Translations under genes and position numbers: made by a program | In this document: in pieces, positions 45,243 through 54,406 of the stretch | How positions within the stretch are numbered: the first letter of the stretch is position 1 | Layout: the number at the start of each line of letters is the position of its first letter | Notes under the pieces: model-generated | Databases searched by the model: none | Told to the model about the DNA's origin: nothing | Seen by the model: the letters and a program-made list of their open reading frames with translations, nothing else | Assembly: GCA_024636955.1 (NCBI GenBank) | Contig: JAGXGB010000016.1 | Coordinates: 1-64,000, forward strand | DNA: 64,000 nucleotides | Origin: Bacteroidales bacterium | Lineage (GTDB): Bacteria > Bacteroidota > Bacteroidia > Bacteroidales > Lentimicrobiaceae | Direction: 5' to 3'

Positions 45243-46614
45243 AGAATATTGACATTTCTGAATCATAATTCGCCGGCTTAGGTGAACAACGGACAACCTT
45301 CAAACCGGGATGCTTTCGCATGTAGCTCTTAATAATATGTCTTGTGTCTCTGTTGTCCTCAAACTTTCTTATGCATGCGTCAAGACTTTCAGGATCGAAC
45401 GAATAAGAATCGACATACCCAAAGCCGCAATATCTTCCACCGGCTACTTTTACTACTGAATATTCGTCAGACGTCCTTCCCTTATCCAATATATAGAAAT
45501 CGGGATCTTTAAAACCAATGTCACTGAGTGCATTCATTGCCCTCATATTATATCTATCAGGTGATTCAAGGCCTATGCATGCACCATTACACTGTTTGAT
45601 TGAATGATGAAAGCAAGCGGATGAGGTTTCATACAATCCACATAATTTTTGGCACAAAGAATGTTTTTCAATCAATCCATATAAAAAATTCTGAGCATTG
45701 TTCAATGAAGTAAATGATGCCAGGGCTTGATGGCCATTACTCTGATGACAGGGTTCGAAGCAAATATATCCGTCCTCGTTAGTGTACGTGAACACGCTGT
45801 ATCCATACCGTGTACGGCGTTGTGCCCTGTTATATGGAGGTTTGTGGTTTTTAATTTCAATTGACTCAAGTAATAAGGCCAACAGTTCATTTCCGGTTAC
45901 TTCATAAGAAACAGAAGCAATGCGACTCTTCATCTCCAAAGCTTTAGAAGTATCCTGATTGCGAAAATGCTGTAAGATCCTCTCATACATATTGATACTC
46001 TTGCCAACATAAATGATATGACCTCTTTCATCATGCAGATAATATACGCCTGTATCCTCTGGTACATCTTTTATGATAAGAGGTATTTCCTGAACCTGAT
46101 CATTGATCATTTTGGCATCAGTGTCAATCAACAATTTGAGCAAGTAAGTGGTGGCAAGCGCATCCCCCGCAGCACGGTGCCGGTTGAATATGTTAATTCC
46201 AAGTGAGTTGCATAGATTGCCAAGACTATAAGATGAATGCCCGGGCAAAATTTTCCGACTCATTTTTACTGTACAGATAGTTGGCCTTTTGAAATTGTAC
46301 CCAAGGTTTTTAAACTCATGCCTTATAAAATTGTAATCAAAGGCTGCATTATGTCCAACAAAAACTGCTCCCTCAGTTAATTCCACAATCTCACGAGCCA
46401 CTTCATAAAACTTTGGAGCATCAGCTACCATTGCATCAGTAATGCCTGTTAACCGTGTAATCATAAAAGGAATTGGCTGTTCAGGATTTATAAGGGAGCT
46501 GAATTCTTTAATAATTTCCTTACCATCAAATAGGTATATTGCCACTTCTGTTAGTCTGGCTTTCTGGTAGCTTCCACCTGTAGTTTCAACGTCAACAACA
46601 GCATACAACGGCAT
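45241..46614 (-). CDS. DnaQ-like exonuclease fused to a UvrC-type GIY-YIG nuclease
   Basis: A 457-residue two-nuclease protein. Residues 1-165 are a DEDD exonuclease: motif I VVDVETTGG near 6-14, motif II HNAAFDYNFI near 93, and the last acidic motif RHRAAGDALAT near 145. Residues about 192-275 are a GIY-YIG domain (DTGVYYLHDERGHIIYVGKS, then ERILQHF). The C-terminal 180 residues contain a cysteine cluster (CQKLCGLYETSSACFHHSIKQCNGAC) as in UvrC and Cho. It probably acts in DNA repair, with incision and trimming in one polypeptide. The combination is known in other bacteria. Confidence 0.9.
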   Translation of the reverse strand: MPLYAVVDVETTGGSYQKARLTEVAIYLFDGKEIIKEFSSLINPEQPIPFMITRLTGITDAMVADAPKFYEVAREIVELTEGAVFVGHNAAFDYNFIRHEFKNLGYNFKRPTICTVKMSRKILPGHSSYSLGNLCNSLGINIFNRHRAAGDALATTYLLKLLIDTDAKMINDQVQEIPLIIKDVPEDTGVYYLHDERGHIIYVGKSINMYERILQHFRNQDTSKALEMKSRIASVSYEVTGNELLALLLESIEIKNHKPPYNRAQRRTRYGYSVFTYTNEDGYICFEPCHQSNGHQALASFTSLNNAQNFLYGLIEKHSLCQKLCGLYETSSACFHHSIKQCNGACIGLESPDRYNMRAMNALSDIGFKDPDFYILDKGRTSDEYSVVKVAGGRYCGFGYVDSYSFDPESLDACIRKFEDNRDTRHIIKSYMRKHPGLKVVRCSPKPANYDSEMSIF

Positions 46615-46757
46615 AAAACACCTTTATTTCGAGGGGATATTAAAGCATTAATAGAGGTTGTGAATTTACAAAAATTGTGTTCGATCAGAAGAAAAAATAT
46701 TCTTTTAGTCTTAGTAATAAAGCTATCTAAAAAGGAGCCCCTTGATGAGACAAAGCA

Positions 46758-47375
46758 CTATCTGATAGCCTGCAAATTCATCTTAATCCTTGATGACAGG
46801 ATATCAATAGCCACGTGGTTTGCACCTCCCTGAGGTACGATGATGTCAGCATAGCGTTTGGTTGGCTCAATAAATTGAAGATGCATGGGCTTAACAAAGC
46901 TTTCATAATGGTCAAGAACCTGACTGAATGACCGGCCACGCTCCTCAATATCACGCCTGATTATCCTCATCAGCCTATCGTCAGGGTCAGCATCTACAAA
47001 TATCTTAATATCCAGTCGCTCACGTAATCTAGCGTCAGTCAGGATAAGAATACCCTCAACAATAACAACCTCTCGTGGGTAAACCGGGATAGTTTCAGTA
47101 GCTCTGGCGCAAGTAAGATAGCTGTAAATAGGCATACCTATTGCATTACCTTCACTAAGTTCGTCAAGGTGCTTAATTAACAGATTAAATTCGATAGATG
47201 ACGGATGGTCAAAGTTAATAAGGGCACGTTCTTCAGGTGACAGGTTTCCATTGTCCTTGTAATAAGAATCCTGAGGTATAACTGTCACGGAATCTTTCGG
47301 AAGCCGTTTAATGATTTGCTTTACTACTGTTGATTTACCACAACCTGAGCCACCGGCAATTCCTATTATAAGCAT
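46758..47375 (-). CDS. udk: Uridine kinase
   Basis: A 205-residue P-loop kinase that phosphorylates uridine and cytidine in pyrimidine salvage. The Walker A motif is GGSGCGKST at 8-16. The family block PQDSYYKDNGNLSPEER lies near 34, NFDHPSSIEF near 54, and the lid has RRDIEERGRSF near 138. Length is normal. It follows the decarboxylase operon but is separated from it by a strong hairpin (47392-47420), so it may have its own control. Confidence 0.94.
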   Translation of the reverse strand: MLIIGIAGGSGCGKSTVVKQIIKRLPKDSVTVIPQDSYYKDNGNLSPEERALINFDHPSSIEFNLLIKHLDELSEGNAIGMPIYSYLTCARATETIPVYPREVVIVEGILILTDARLRERLDIKIFVDADPDDRLMRIIRRDIEERGRSFSQVLDHYESFVKPMHLQFIEPTKRYADIIVPQGGANHVAIDILSSRIKMNLQAIR

Positions 47376-47391
47376 ATGGATATAAATTAAT

Positions 47392-47420
47392 GAACCGGAG
47401 AAAGTAGATTTCTCCGGTTC
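47392..47420 (-). terminator. Hairpin between the decarboxylase operon and udk
   Basis: A perfect 12-bp stem (GAACCGGAGAAA and TTTCTCCGGTTC) with a 5-base loop, 21 bp after the stop of the beta-subunit gene. The sequence after it on the minus strand is AT-rich without a long T run. Confidence 0.75.
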
Positions 47421-47440
47421 AAAAGTACTAATAAATATTA

Positions 47441-48592
47441 TTAAGAAAGGAAGCCAAGCAGAATACCTGCTGCCACTGCACTACCTATAACACCAGCAAC
47501 ATTAGGTCCCATAGCATGCATCAACAGGTGGTTTGTTTTATCATACTCCAATCCTACAACCTGAGAAACACGTGCACTGTCAGGTACCGCTGACACACCC
47601 GAGTTGCCGATCAAAGGATTGATCTTGTTGCCTTCCTTGAGAAAGAGATTGAAAAACTTTACAAAGAGTACACCACCTGATGTAGCAATAACAAATGATA
47701 CTGCACCAAGGGTAAAGATTCCTACTGATTTTGCTGTTAGGAAACTAGTAGCCTGTGTTGATGCTCCAACTGTAAGGCCTATGAGAATAGTAACAATATC
47801 AATAAGTGGACCCTTTGCAGTATCTGCCAGTCGTTTGGTAACACCGCTTTCTTTCAGAAGATTCCCGAAGAAAAGCATACCAAGTAGTGGCAAACCTGAA
47901 GGAACAATAAAAGTGGTTAAAAGCATTCCTATTATTGGGAACAACACCTTTTCAAGTTTAGATACACTTCGTGGAGGCCGCATGCGTATGAGGCGTTCTT
48001 TTGGAGTAGTAAGCAACCTCATAACCGGAGGTTGAATTACCGGAACCAGTGCCATATATGAATACGCTGAAATAGCAATTGCTCCCATTAGATCAGGTGC
48101 CAGTTTGGAAGAAAGGAAGATAGCTGTTGGACCATCAGCCCCACCTATAATACCAATTGCACCCGCTTCGGAAGGTGAAAACCCTAACAGAAGTGCAATT
48201 GCATAAGCACCAAAAATTCCTAATTGAGCCGCTGCACCTATTAACATAAGTTTAGGATTGGAAATTAGTGCAGAGAAATCAGTCATTGCACCAATACCAA
48301 GAAAAATAAGAGGAGGGTAAATGCCTTTAAGCACCCCGAAATACAGGTAATTTAATACACTACCTGATTCATAGATTCCAATTTGCAGCCCCGGTGTGAA
48401 GGCAACGTTACCAACAAGAATTCCAAAGCCAATAGGTACCAGCAGCAATGGTTCATACTCTTTGGCAATGGCCAGGTAAATAAATATCAAGCCAATAGCG
48501 ATCATTATAAGATGACCCGCAGTAACATTTGCAAAGGCTGTGTAAGAGAAAAACTGATTTAGATTATCAGCAATAAATGATAATAGCTCCAT
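47441..48592 (-). CDS. mmdB: Sodium-pumping decarboxylase beta subunit (membrane)
   Basis: A 383-residue integral membrane protein with about ten helices. It couples decarboxylation of the carboxybiotin carrier to export of Na+. The family hallmarks are GIIGGADGPTAIFLSSKLAPDL near 145 and GNSGVSAVPDSARVSQ near 330, where the sodium-site aspartates lie. OadB, GcdB and MmdB cannot be told apart by eye. The neighbouring methylmalonyl-CoA genes favour MmdB. It is the last gene of a five-gene minus-strand operon. Confidence 0.9.
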   Translation of the reverse strand: MELLSFIADNLNQFFSYTAFANVTAGHLIMIAIGLIFIYLAIAKEYEPLLLVPIGFGILVGNVAFTPGLQIGIYESGSVLNYLYFGVLKGIYPPLIFLGIGAMTDFSALISNPKLMLIGAAAQLGIFGAYAIALLLGFSPSEAGAIGIIGGADGPTAIFLSSKLAPDLMGAIAISAYSYMALVPVIQPPVMRLLTTPKERLIRMRPPRSVSKLEKVLFPIIGMLLTTFIVPSGLPLLGMLFFGNLLKESGVTKRLADTAKGPLIDIVTILIGLTVGASTQATSFLTAKSVGIFTLGAVSFVIATSGGVLFVKFFNLFLKEGNKINPLIGNSGVSAVPDSARVSQVVGLEYDKTNHLLMHAMGPNVAGVIGSAVAAGILLGFLS

Positions 48593-48596
48593 GTTT

Positions 48597-49040
48597 TTAC
48601 TCCCCTATTACAATAAGTACATCACCTTCCATTACTGAATCACCTTTAGAAACCTTAAGTGAAATAATCCGGCCTTCCTTGTCAGCATTGATGTTGTTCT
48701 CCATCTTCATAGCCTCAAGAGTTAAAAGTCTTTGGCCTACTTTAACAGAATCACCCTCGCGAACATGTACATCAAGTATAGTACCCGGTAAAGGTGATTT
48801 GATACTTCCTGTGCCTTTCGGTCCACCAGGGCTTGAGGTTTTTGCAAGACTTGGGGATGAATCAGTTGAAGGAACACTAAGAGAACGAACAAGCTTAGGT
48901 GTCTTTGCTGTTTGGAGCGCTTTATCAACTTCTACTTTGTAAAGGGTTCCATTTACATCAACTTCAGCAAAATTATCTTCGATATTCTGAATTTCTACTT
49001 CGTAGATGTTTCCGTTGATGGTTAATTTAAATTTTTTCAT
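48597..49040 (-). CDS. mmdC: Biotin carboxyl carrier subunit
   Basis: A 147-residue protein with a C-terminal biotinyl domain. The biotinylated lysine is Lys112 in EAMKMENN. The first 45 residues form a beta-rich docking part (MKKFKLTINGNIYEVEI), and a flexible Ser/Pro/Gly linker (48-80) follows. It shuttles CO2 between the carboxyltransferase subunit and the membrane beta subunit. Its gene is 4 bp upstream of mmdB. Confidence 0.92.
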   Translation of the reverse strand: MKKFKLTINGNIYEVEIQNIEDNFAEVDVNGTLYKVEVDKALQTAKTPKLVRSLSVPSTDSSPSLAKTSSPGGPKGTGSIKSPLPGTILDVHVREGDSVKVGQRLLTLEAMKMENNINADKEGRIISLKVSKGDSVMEGDVLIVIGE

Positions 49041-49101
49041 TCCGGGTTATATTTTGAATTGTATCAGCAGTCGAGGGTTGGTTTCTATAGGAGATTACTT
49101 A

Positions 49102-49995
49102 TTACCTGGGTGATCTGCGTAGTGTATAAATCTTTGAACTCCATGGAGAGTAAGTTCTGGCAACCTTTTTAATTGTAAGAACCGCCTCTTCATGATCATG
49201 ATATTCAGCCTGGTATAGGTGCAAGGCCATGGCAATTGCAGCATTGACTTCTCCTGATATGTCCTTGTCTTCAGAAATTGAAGAAATGATTTTTTCGCTT
49301 CTTGAAAAGATCTTTCTAAGGTTTATTGCATAAATTCGGCGCGTATTCTTAAATACAAGATACAATAATAATAGCCCGGTAAAAACTACTGACATTGCGG
49401 TTAAAGCGAGGCCTATTCCATAAGGATCGAGAACGACGAATTTTTCACCGGCAGTTACTATTGCTCCCGTGTAATTGTTTGCGTTGGGAGTTGTTTTTTC
49501 AAGCTGTATCCATTCTTCTGATCCATCAATGGCCCTACCATACGTTATATCAGGAACTTGTGGGGGAATATTGACTTCGTCAATAAGTGTTCTGCCATTA
49601 ACATCATATAACGCGATGTAATTTGTATCTTCAAAAGTGAAATTAAGATGAAGAATACCACGTGTTGGATGATTATCGGCAAAAAATACCAGATAATTCC
49701 TTGAACTTATTAAAGTGAGAGGATCCCCTGTTGGTATCCTGTATTTCTTAGGATTCTTTGGATCATTGGTAAGATACATTCCACCAATGTTTACATTATT
49801 ATATGCTGAATTGAAGATTTCAATCCAACTGCTCCGGTTACCATAGTCATCAACGTAATTTGAATCATTATGTACCAGTATCTCATTAATGCGCAGATCA
49901 AGGCCACTCTGAGAATAGCCGGGAGTAATCTGAAAAACCAGTGCCATAAATATTATAGCAGCTGATACTCTTAGTATTTTATTTTTAATCAACAT
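49102..49995 (-). CDS. Lamin-tail domain fused to an OadG-type gamma subunit
   Basis: A 297-residue protein in the place of the small gamma subunit of the sodium pump. It begins with a signal peptide (residues 1-28). A lamin-tail domain follows at about 32-165 (INEILVHNDSNYVDDYGNRSSWIEIFNS). One membrane helix at about 193-215 (GIGLALTAMSVVFTGLLLLYLVF) has the DPYGxGLAxTAMxVVF pattern of OadG. A cytoplasmic tail of about 80 residues ends YSPWSSKIYTLRRSPR. Usual gamma subunits are only 60-100 residues. The periplasmic domain might anchor the pump or bind a partner. Position inside the operon supports the OadG role. Confidence 0.82.
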   Translation of the reverse strand: MLIKNKILRVSAAIIFMALVFQITPGYSQSGLDLRINEILVHNDSNYVDDYGNRSSWIEIFNSAYNNVNIGGMYLTNDPKNPKKYRIPTGDPLTLISSRNYLVFFADNHPTRGILHLNFTFEDTNYIALYDVNGRTLIDEVNIPPQVPDITYGRAIDGSEEWIQLEKTTPNANNYTGAIVTAGEKFVVLDPYGIGLALTAMSVVFTGLLLLYLVFKNTRRIYAINLRKIFSRSEKIISSISEDKDISGEVNAAIAMALHLYQAEYHDHEEAVLTIKKVARTYSPWSSKIYTLRRSPR

Positions 49996-50007
49996 CTCCT
50001 ATTCTCT

Positions 50008-51567
50008 TTACAATGGTAAGTTAGAGTGTTTCTTTGGAGGATTCACATCCTTTTTAGTTGCAAGAGCTTGCAGCGCCCTGATTACTCTGAAACGTGTATT
50101 GCGAGGTTCAATAACATCATCTATATACCCATATTTTGCAGCATTATACGGATTGGCGAACTTCTCCTTGTACTCTTCTTCGTTCTTCCGGATGAAAGCT
50201 TCTCTTTCAATGGGATCAGTAAATTCAGCAAGCTTCTTACTTTGAAGCACTTCAATTGCACCCTTTGGGCCCATAACAGCTATTTCAGCACCCGGCCATG
50301 CAAAATTCATATCACCTCTAAGATGCTTTGAACTCATAACACAGTATGCTCCTCCGTATGCTTTTCGAAGTACAATTGTAATTTTTGGTACAGTTGCTTC
50401 TCCATAAGCATAAAGCAATTTTGCGCCATGTATGATTATACCACCGTACTCCTGTGCAGTACCTGGTAAAAAACCCGGAACATCAACCAGTGTAAGTATA
50501 GGAACATTAAAAGCATCGCAGAATCTTACAAATCGGGCAGCTTTTCTTGATGCATTAATATCAAGTACCCCTGCCAAATAATTAGGCTGATTAGCCACAA
50601 TTCCAACTGACATGCCGTTAAACCTTGCAAAGCCGGTTACTATATTAGGGGCATAATGGCGTTGAATTTCAAGAAATTCACCGTAGTCGACTATTGCATG
50701 AATCACATCCTTAACATCATAGGGTTTATTGGGATTATCAGGAATGATAAAATTCAATGATTCATCAAGTCTATCGATTGGGTCAGAGCATGGTGCAAGT
50801 GGAGGATCTTCCAGATTATTCTGTGGGATATAGCTAATTAGTTTCCTGATAAGTGATATTCCTTCTCTTTCATCGTCCGCAACGAAATGTGATATACCTG
50901 ATTTGGACCCATGCACCATTGCACCGCCCAGTTCTTCTTCGGTTACTACCTCACCGGTTACCGTTTTTACTACCCTTGGACCTGTAACAAACATGTTGCT
51001 TGTTCCTTTGCTCATCACGATAAAGTCAGTAAGGGCGGGTGAATAAACAGCACCTCCGGCACAAGGACCAAAAATGGCTGATATTTGCGGTATAACTCCC
51101 GATGCCATAATATTCCGTTGAAATATTTCAGCATATCCGGCTAAACTATTAACGCCTTCCTGAATACGGGCTCCACCAGAGTCATTGATTCCAATAACAG
51201 GAGCGCCCACTTTCATTGCCTGGTCCATAACCTTGCAGATCTTATTTGCAAATGTTTCTGACAAAGACCCTCCAAAAACGGTGAAATCTTGTGAGAACAC
51301 ATATACCACACGTCCGTCAATAGTGCCGTGGCCTGTAACAACACCATCGGAAAGATACTCCTGCTTTTCGATTCCAAAGTTCGAAGACCTGTGAGTAACA
51401 AACATGTCAAATTCAGCGAAACTGCCTTCATCAAGCAATAACTCAATTCTTTCGCGGGCAGTTAGCTTGCCTTTTGCATGCTGGGCATCTATTCTTTTCT
51501 GGCCACCTCCCAGTTTTGCCAACTCTCTCTTATCGAGTAGCTCTTTAATCTTTTCCTCAAATGCCAT
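50008..51567 (-). CDS. mmdA: Acyl-CoA carboxyltransferase / methylmalonyl-CoA decarboxylase alpha subunit
   Basis: A 519-residue crotonase-fold carboxyltransferase. The oxyanion regions are [19 protein letters not shown] near 130 and [17 protein letters not shown] near 405, each with the G-G/A pairs that hold the CoA carbonyl. The N-terminus [27 protein letters not shown] is typical of MmdA/PccB. With a beta subunit and biotin carrier next door and no biotin carboxylase gene, it should run as a decarboxylase: methylmalonyl-CoA to propionyl-CoA. Confidence 0.92.
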   Translation of the reverse strand: MAFEEKIKELLDKRELAKLGGGQKRIDAQHAKGKLTARERIELLLDEGSFAEFDMFVTHRSSNFGIEKQEYLSDGVVTGHGTIDGRVVYVFSQDFTVFGGSLSETFANKICKVMDQAMKVGAPVIGINDSGGARIQEGVNSLAGYAEIFQRNIMASGVIPQISAIFGPCAGGAVYSPALTDFIVMSKGTSNMFVTGPRVVKTVTGEVVTEEELGGAMVHGSKSGISHFVADDEREGISLIRKLISYIPQNNLEDPPLAPCSDPIDRLDESLNFIIPDNPNKPYDVKDVIHAIVDYGEFLEIQRHYAPNIVTGFARFNGMSVGIVANQPNYLAGVLDINASRKAARFVRFCDAFNVPILTLVDVPGFLPGTAQEYGGIIIHGAKLLYAYGEATVPKITIVLRKAYGGAYCVMSSKHLRGDMNFAWPGAEIAVMGPKGAIEVLQSKKLAEFTDPIEREAFIRKNEEEYKEKFANPYNAAKYGYIDDVIEPRNTRFRVIRALQALATKKDVNPPKKHSNLPL

Positions 51568-51579
51568 TATAGTGAAATT

Positions 51580-51993
51580 TTATTGTTTTGACTTATCTTC
51601 ACAAAATTCAGTTAATACTCCAAAAGTTGATTTGGGATGCAGGAAGGCAATATGCATACCTTCAGCTCCTTTTCTGGGTGCTTTATCAATAAGTTGTATT
51701 CCCTTTTCAGCAGTTTCCTGAAGTGCATCTTCAAGGTTATCAACAGCAAATGCTAAGTGGTGAACTCCTTCACCCTTTTTCTCAATGAACTTTCCTATTG
51801 GACCTTCAGGATCGGTTGATTCAAGTAATTCTATTTTAGTTTGTCCAACCATGAAAAAAGCTGTTTTTACTTTTTGATCAGCAACTTCCTCCACAGCATA
51901 GCATGTTAATCCTAATACTTGCTCATAATAGGCAATGCTTTCCTCAAGATTCCTCACTGCTATTCCAATGTGTTCTATATGTGTAGGTTTCAT
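51580..51993 (-). CDS. mce: Methylmalonyl-CoA epimerase
   Basis: A 137-residue protein of the vicinal-oxygen-chelate fold. It interconverts the R and S forms of methylmalonyl-CoA. Metal ligands are in IEHIGIAVRNLEESI (His near 8), GVHHLAFAVDN (His near 76) and ELLES / FLHPKSTFGVLTEFCE (Glu near 131). It is 12 bp upstream of mmdA and heads the operon. TACTTTTG on the minus strand at 52014-52007 is a possible -7 box very near the start codon. Confidence 0.93.
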   Translation of the reverse strand: MKPTHIEHIGIAVRNLEESIAYYEQVLGLTCYAVEEVADQKVKTAFFMVGQTKIELLESTDPEGPIGKFIEKKGEGVHHLAFAVDNLEDALQETAEKGIQLIDKAPRKGAEGMHIAFLHPKSTFGVLTEFCEDKSKQ

Positions 51994-52256
51994 CGTGAAT
52001 TTTTTGCAAAAGTAGGTAGTAATTTCCGATTAGAGAAAATAATTATAACATTTTATACCAATAAAATCAAGGCTTTCAGCGACTTAGAAAGTATTGAACT
52101 TATATAGCAGAACTATTATATATAGGTATTGATATATTCCAATGATGAAGAGTGTTTCATCGCCATTCGGAGATTAAACAAATGTAAAGACCGTAGGTTT
52201 TTGGTGATTGAGTGAGAGGGATGGAAGGTAATTAAAAGTAAAAAATCGGTAAAATA

Positions 52257-53352
52257 TTATATACCTTCCCTTCCGAACTCCATCAGGAAGGCTTTGATAA
52301 AATCATTTAGTCCGCCGTCAAGCACTTCATTGGTGTCAGAAGTTTCATGATCAGTCCGTAAGTCTTTAACCAGCTTATATGGGTGTAACACATAACTACG
52401 AATTTGTGAACCCCACTCAATTTTCTTTTTCTTGCCTTCAATAGCAGCAATTGCATCGTTCTGCTTTCGGAGTTCAATTTCATACAATTGTGACTTGAGC
52501 ATCTGGATGGCTTTCTCCCTGTTCTGCCCCTGTGAACGAGTAACCTGGCATTCAATAACAATACCTGTTGGTTCATGTTTTAGGCGCACTGCAGTTTCCA
52601 CTTTATTTACATTCTGTCCTCCCGGGCCACTTGAGCGGAAAGTATCCCATGAGATATCAGCGGGATTGATTTGAATATCAATACGGTCATCAACAACCGG
52701 ATAAACATAAACTGATGCGAAAGATGTATGACGTTTATTGGCTGAGTCAAAAGGTGATAGCCTTACAAGACGATGAACACCGTTTTCGCTTTTAAGGTAT
52801 CCGAATGCATCTTCGCCTTCAATTTCAAGTGTAACTGATTTTATTCCGGCTACATCGCCTTCATGCATATCAAGTTCCCTTACTTTGTAATTATTCCTTT
52901 CACTATAGCGCATGTACATCCTCATAAGCATTTCAGCCCAATCCTGGCTTTCAGTACCGCCGGCACCAGCATTGATTTGAAGTATAGCATTCAAATGATC
53001 TTCCTCATTGCGGAGCATGTTGCGCAATTCAAGGTCTTCAACATTTTTTAATGTTGACTGAAATTGAACATCAAGGTCATGCTCATTAGCATCACCTGCT
53101 TCATAGAAATCATACATTACAACTAAATCCTCGAAAGCAGCTATGGACGCCTGATAATCAATTGTCCACTTCTTCTTTGCTTGAATTTCTTTCAGAAGTG
53201 CTTCGGCTTTTTTTGGATCATTCCAGAAATCAGGCTGATGTGTAATTTCTTCCTCTCCTTTTATCGAATGCAGCTTTTTATCAATGTCAAAGAAACCTCC
53301 TTAGAGCATCGAGCCTCTTTCTGAGGTCATTAACCTGTTCTTTCTGAACCAT
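52257..53352 (-). CDS. prfB: Peptide chain release factor 2, with programmed +1 frameshift
   Basis: RF2 ends translation at UGA and UAA. The first 21 codons run from ATG 53352 ([21 protein letters not shown]) to an in-frame TGA at 53289-53287. The site reads AGGAGG-TTT-CTT-TGA-C: an internal Shine-Dalgarno and the slippery CTT TGA, the classic prfB autoregulatory frameshift. After the +1 shift the frame continues to 52257, giving 364 residues. The GGQ motif is in [14 protein letters not shown] near 245 and the anticodon-like SPF tripeptide is in [12 protein letters not shown] near 200. The start is 1 bp after the recX stop. Confidence 0.97.
53287..53302 (-). promoter_or_regulatory. prfB +1 frameshift site
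   Basis: On the minus strand the bases are AGGAGGTTTCTTTGAC. The Shine-Dalgarno-like AGGAGG is 3 nt before the CTT codon, and the stop is TGA followed by C, a weak context. Ribosomes stall here when RF2 is scarce and then shift forward by one base. Confidence 0.95.
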
Positions 53353-53353
53353 A

Positions 53354-53821
53354 TTATTTCTTTTCTTTGATTAATTCATTAATTATTTCATGCACCAAAT
53401 CGGCTTCATAACCCTTGGCAATAGCAGATTTAGCAAGACGATGCTTAAATAACAGTACATTGGACTTATCAGTAACCTCTATTTTATGTTTAACCATGTT
53501 AACAATTTTCGCACGGTAATCATCCTCATCAATCTCACTTAATCCAATCTTAATTACGTCATTAGGAATTTGACGAGCCATTAATTCTCCAATGATACGG
53601 GATCTACCCCAGTTTTTGTTCCTAAATTTACTTCCTGCATATATTTTTGCATAGCGTTCTTCATCAATAAAGCCTTCATCAATCAAGGTTTCAATTGCTT
53701 TTGCTGTATCTTTCTCACTCATACCGAGTGACAATGCATGTATTTTAACTTCAACAAGGCAGCGCTCCTGTATTGCACACCAACGACGAATTTTAGCAAT
53801 ATCTTTATTTATTCCGCTCAT
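53354..53821 (-). CDS. recX: Regulatory protein RecX
   Basis: A 155-residue all-helical protein that binds RecA filaments and limits recombination and the SOS response. The three-helix tandem repeats are visible: CLVEVKIHALSLGMSEKDTAKAIETLIDEGFIDEERYAKIYAGSKF near 22-68, with GRSRIIGELMARQIPNDVI after it. Length is normal. It is the first gene of a two-gene unit with prfB. No recA lies in the window. A full consensus promoter lies just upstream. Confidence 0.85.
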   Translation of the reverse strand: MSGINKDIAKIRRWCAIQERCLVEVKIHALSLGMSEKDTAKAIETLIDEGFIDEERYAKIYAGSKFRNKNWGRSRIIGELMARQIPNDVIKIGLSEIDEDDYRAKIVNMVKHKIEVTDKSNVLLFKHRLAKSAIAKGYEADLVHEIINELIKEKK

Positions 53822-53852
53822 ATTTATTTGTTTTAAACATTATATAGTAACG

Positions 53853-53883
53853 CAAAAATATACTTTTGAACAGTAAAATCAAA
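53853..53883 (-). promoter_or_regulatory. Promoter of recX-prfB
   Basis: On the minus strand TTTG (53883-53880) and TATTTTTG (53860-53853) are separated by 19 bp. This is a full match to the Bacteroidota consensus, about 30 bp upstream of the recX start codon. Confidence 0.8.
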
Positions 53884-53929
53884 TATTTAGTAGATAAAGC
53901 ACTTGTTAAATAACGCTTGCAAGTTTTTA

Positions 53930-54406
53930 TTATTCTACATTAATCAAACGTATTTCGAATATGAGAACCGAATTTGCCGGGATTCCGGGCATGATTGAAC
54001 TTCCATAACCAAGATGAGAGGGAATTAAAAGAATTCCTTCACCACCTTCACCAAAATACTGCATTCCTTCTTTCCAGCCATCAATAACTCCTGACAATGG
54101 AAAGGTTGCCGGTTCTCCACCCTCGGTTGAATCAAAAACGTTTAGGTTTATAAGGTAGCCTTTATAATGTACTGTAACTGTAGAACTAATTGAGGGCTTC
54201 GGAAATACACCGGGAACATCTATTATATAATATAACCCTGAGGCTGTTTTTTCTGCTACCAAATTATGAGTTTCAAGGTATGCCTTGATTATCTGATCAT
54301 CCTTTTCTTTAAGGTCCTCTTCTTTTTTACAACCAGCTTGCAGGACTATAAGTGCGAGGATAACTATTGTTGCTATATTTTTTACCATTGTGTGAGTGTG
54401 TTTCAT
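53930..54406 (-). CDS. FKBP-type peptidyl-prolyl isomerase lipoprotein
   Basis: A 158-residue lipoprotein with lipobox Cys26 (LQAGC). The FKBP domain spans about 60-158: VTVHYKGYLINLNVFDSTEGG, then IDGWKEGMQYFGEGGEGILLIPSHLGYGS, ending VLIFEIRLINVE. It catalyses proline isomerisation in folding proteins outside the cytosol. Its ATG overlaps the stop of the sirtuin gene (TAATG), so the two are translationally coupled. A second ATG at 54388 is possible. Confidence 0.92.
   Translation of the reverse strand: MKHTHTMVKNIATIVILALIVLQAGCKKEEDLKEKDDQIIKAYLETHNLVAEKTASGLYYIIDVPGVFPKPSISSTVTVHYKGYLINLNVFDSTEGGEPATFPLSGVIDGWKEGMQYFGEGGEGILLIPSHLGYGSSIMPGIPANSVLIFEIRLINVE

Noticed and set aside
49102-49995. 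The LTD-OadG protein as a T9SS cargo because of its lamin-tail domain
   Set aside because: It has a membrane helix and a cytoplasmic tail and no C-terminal sorting domain.
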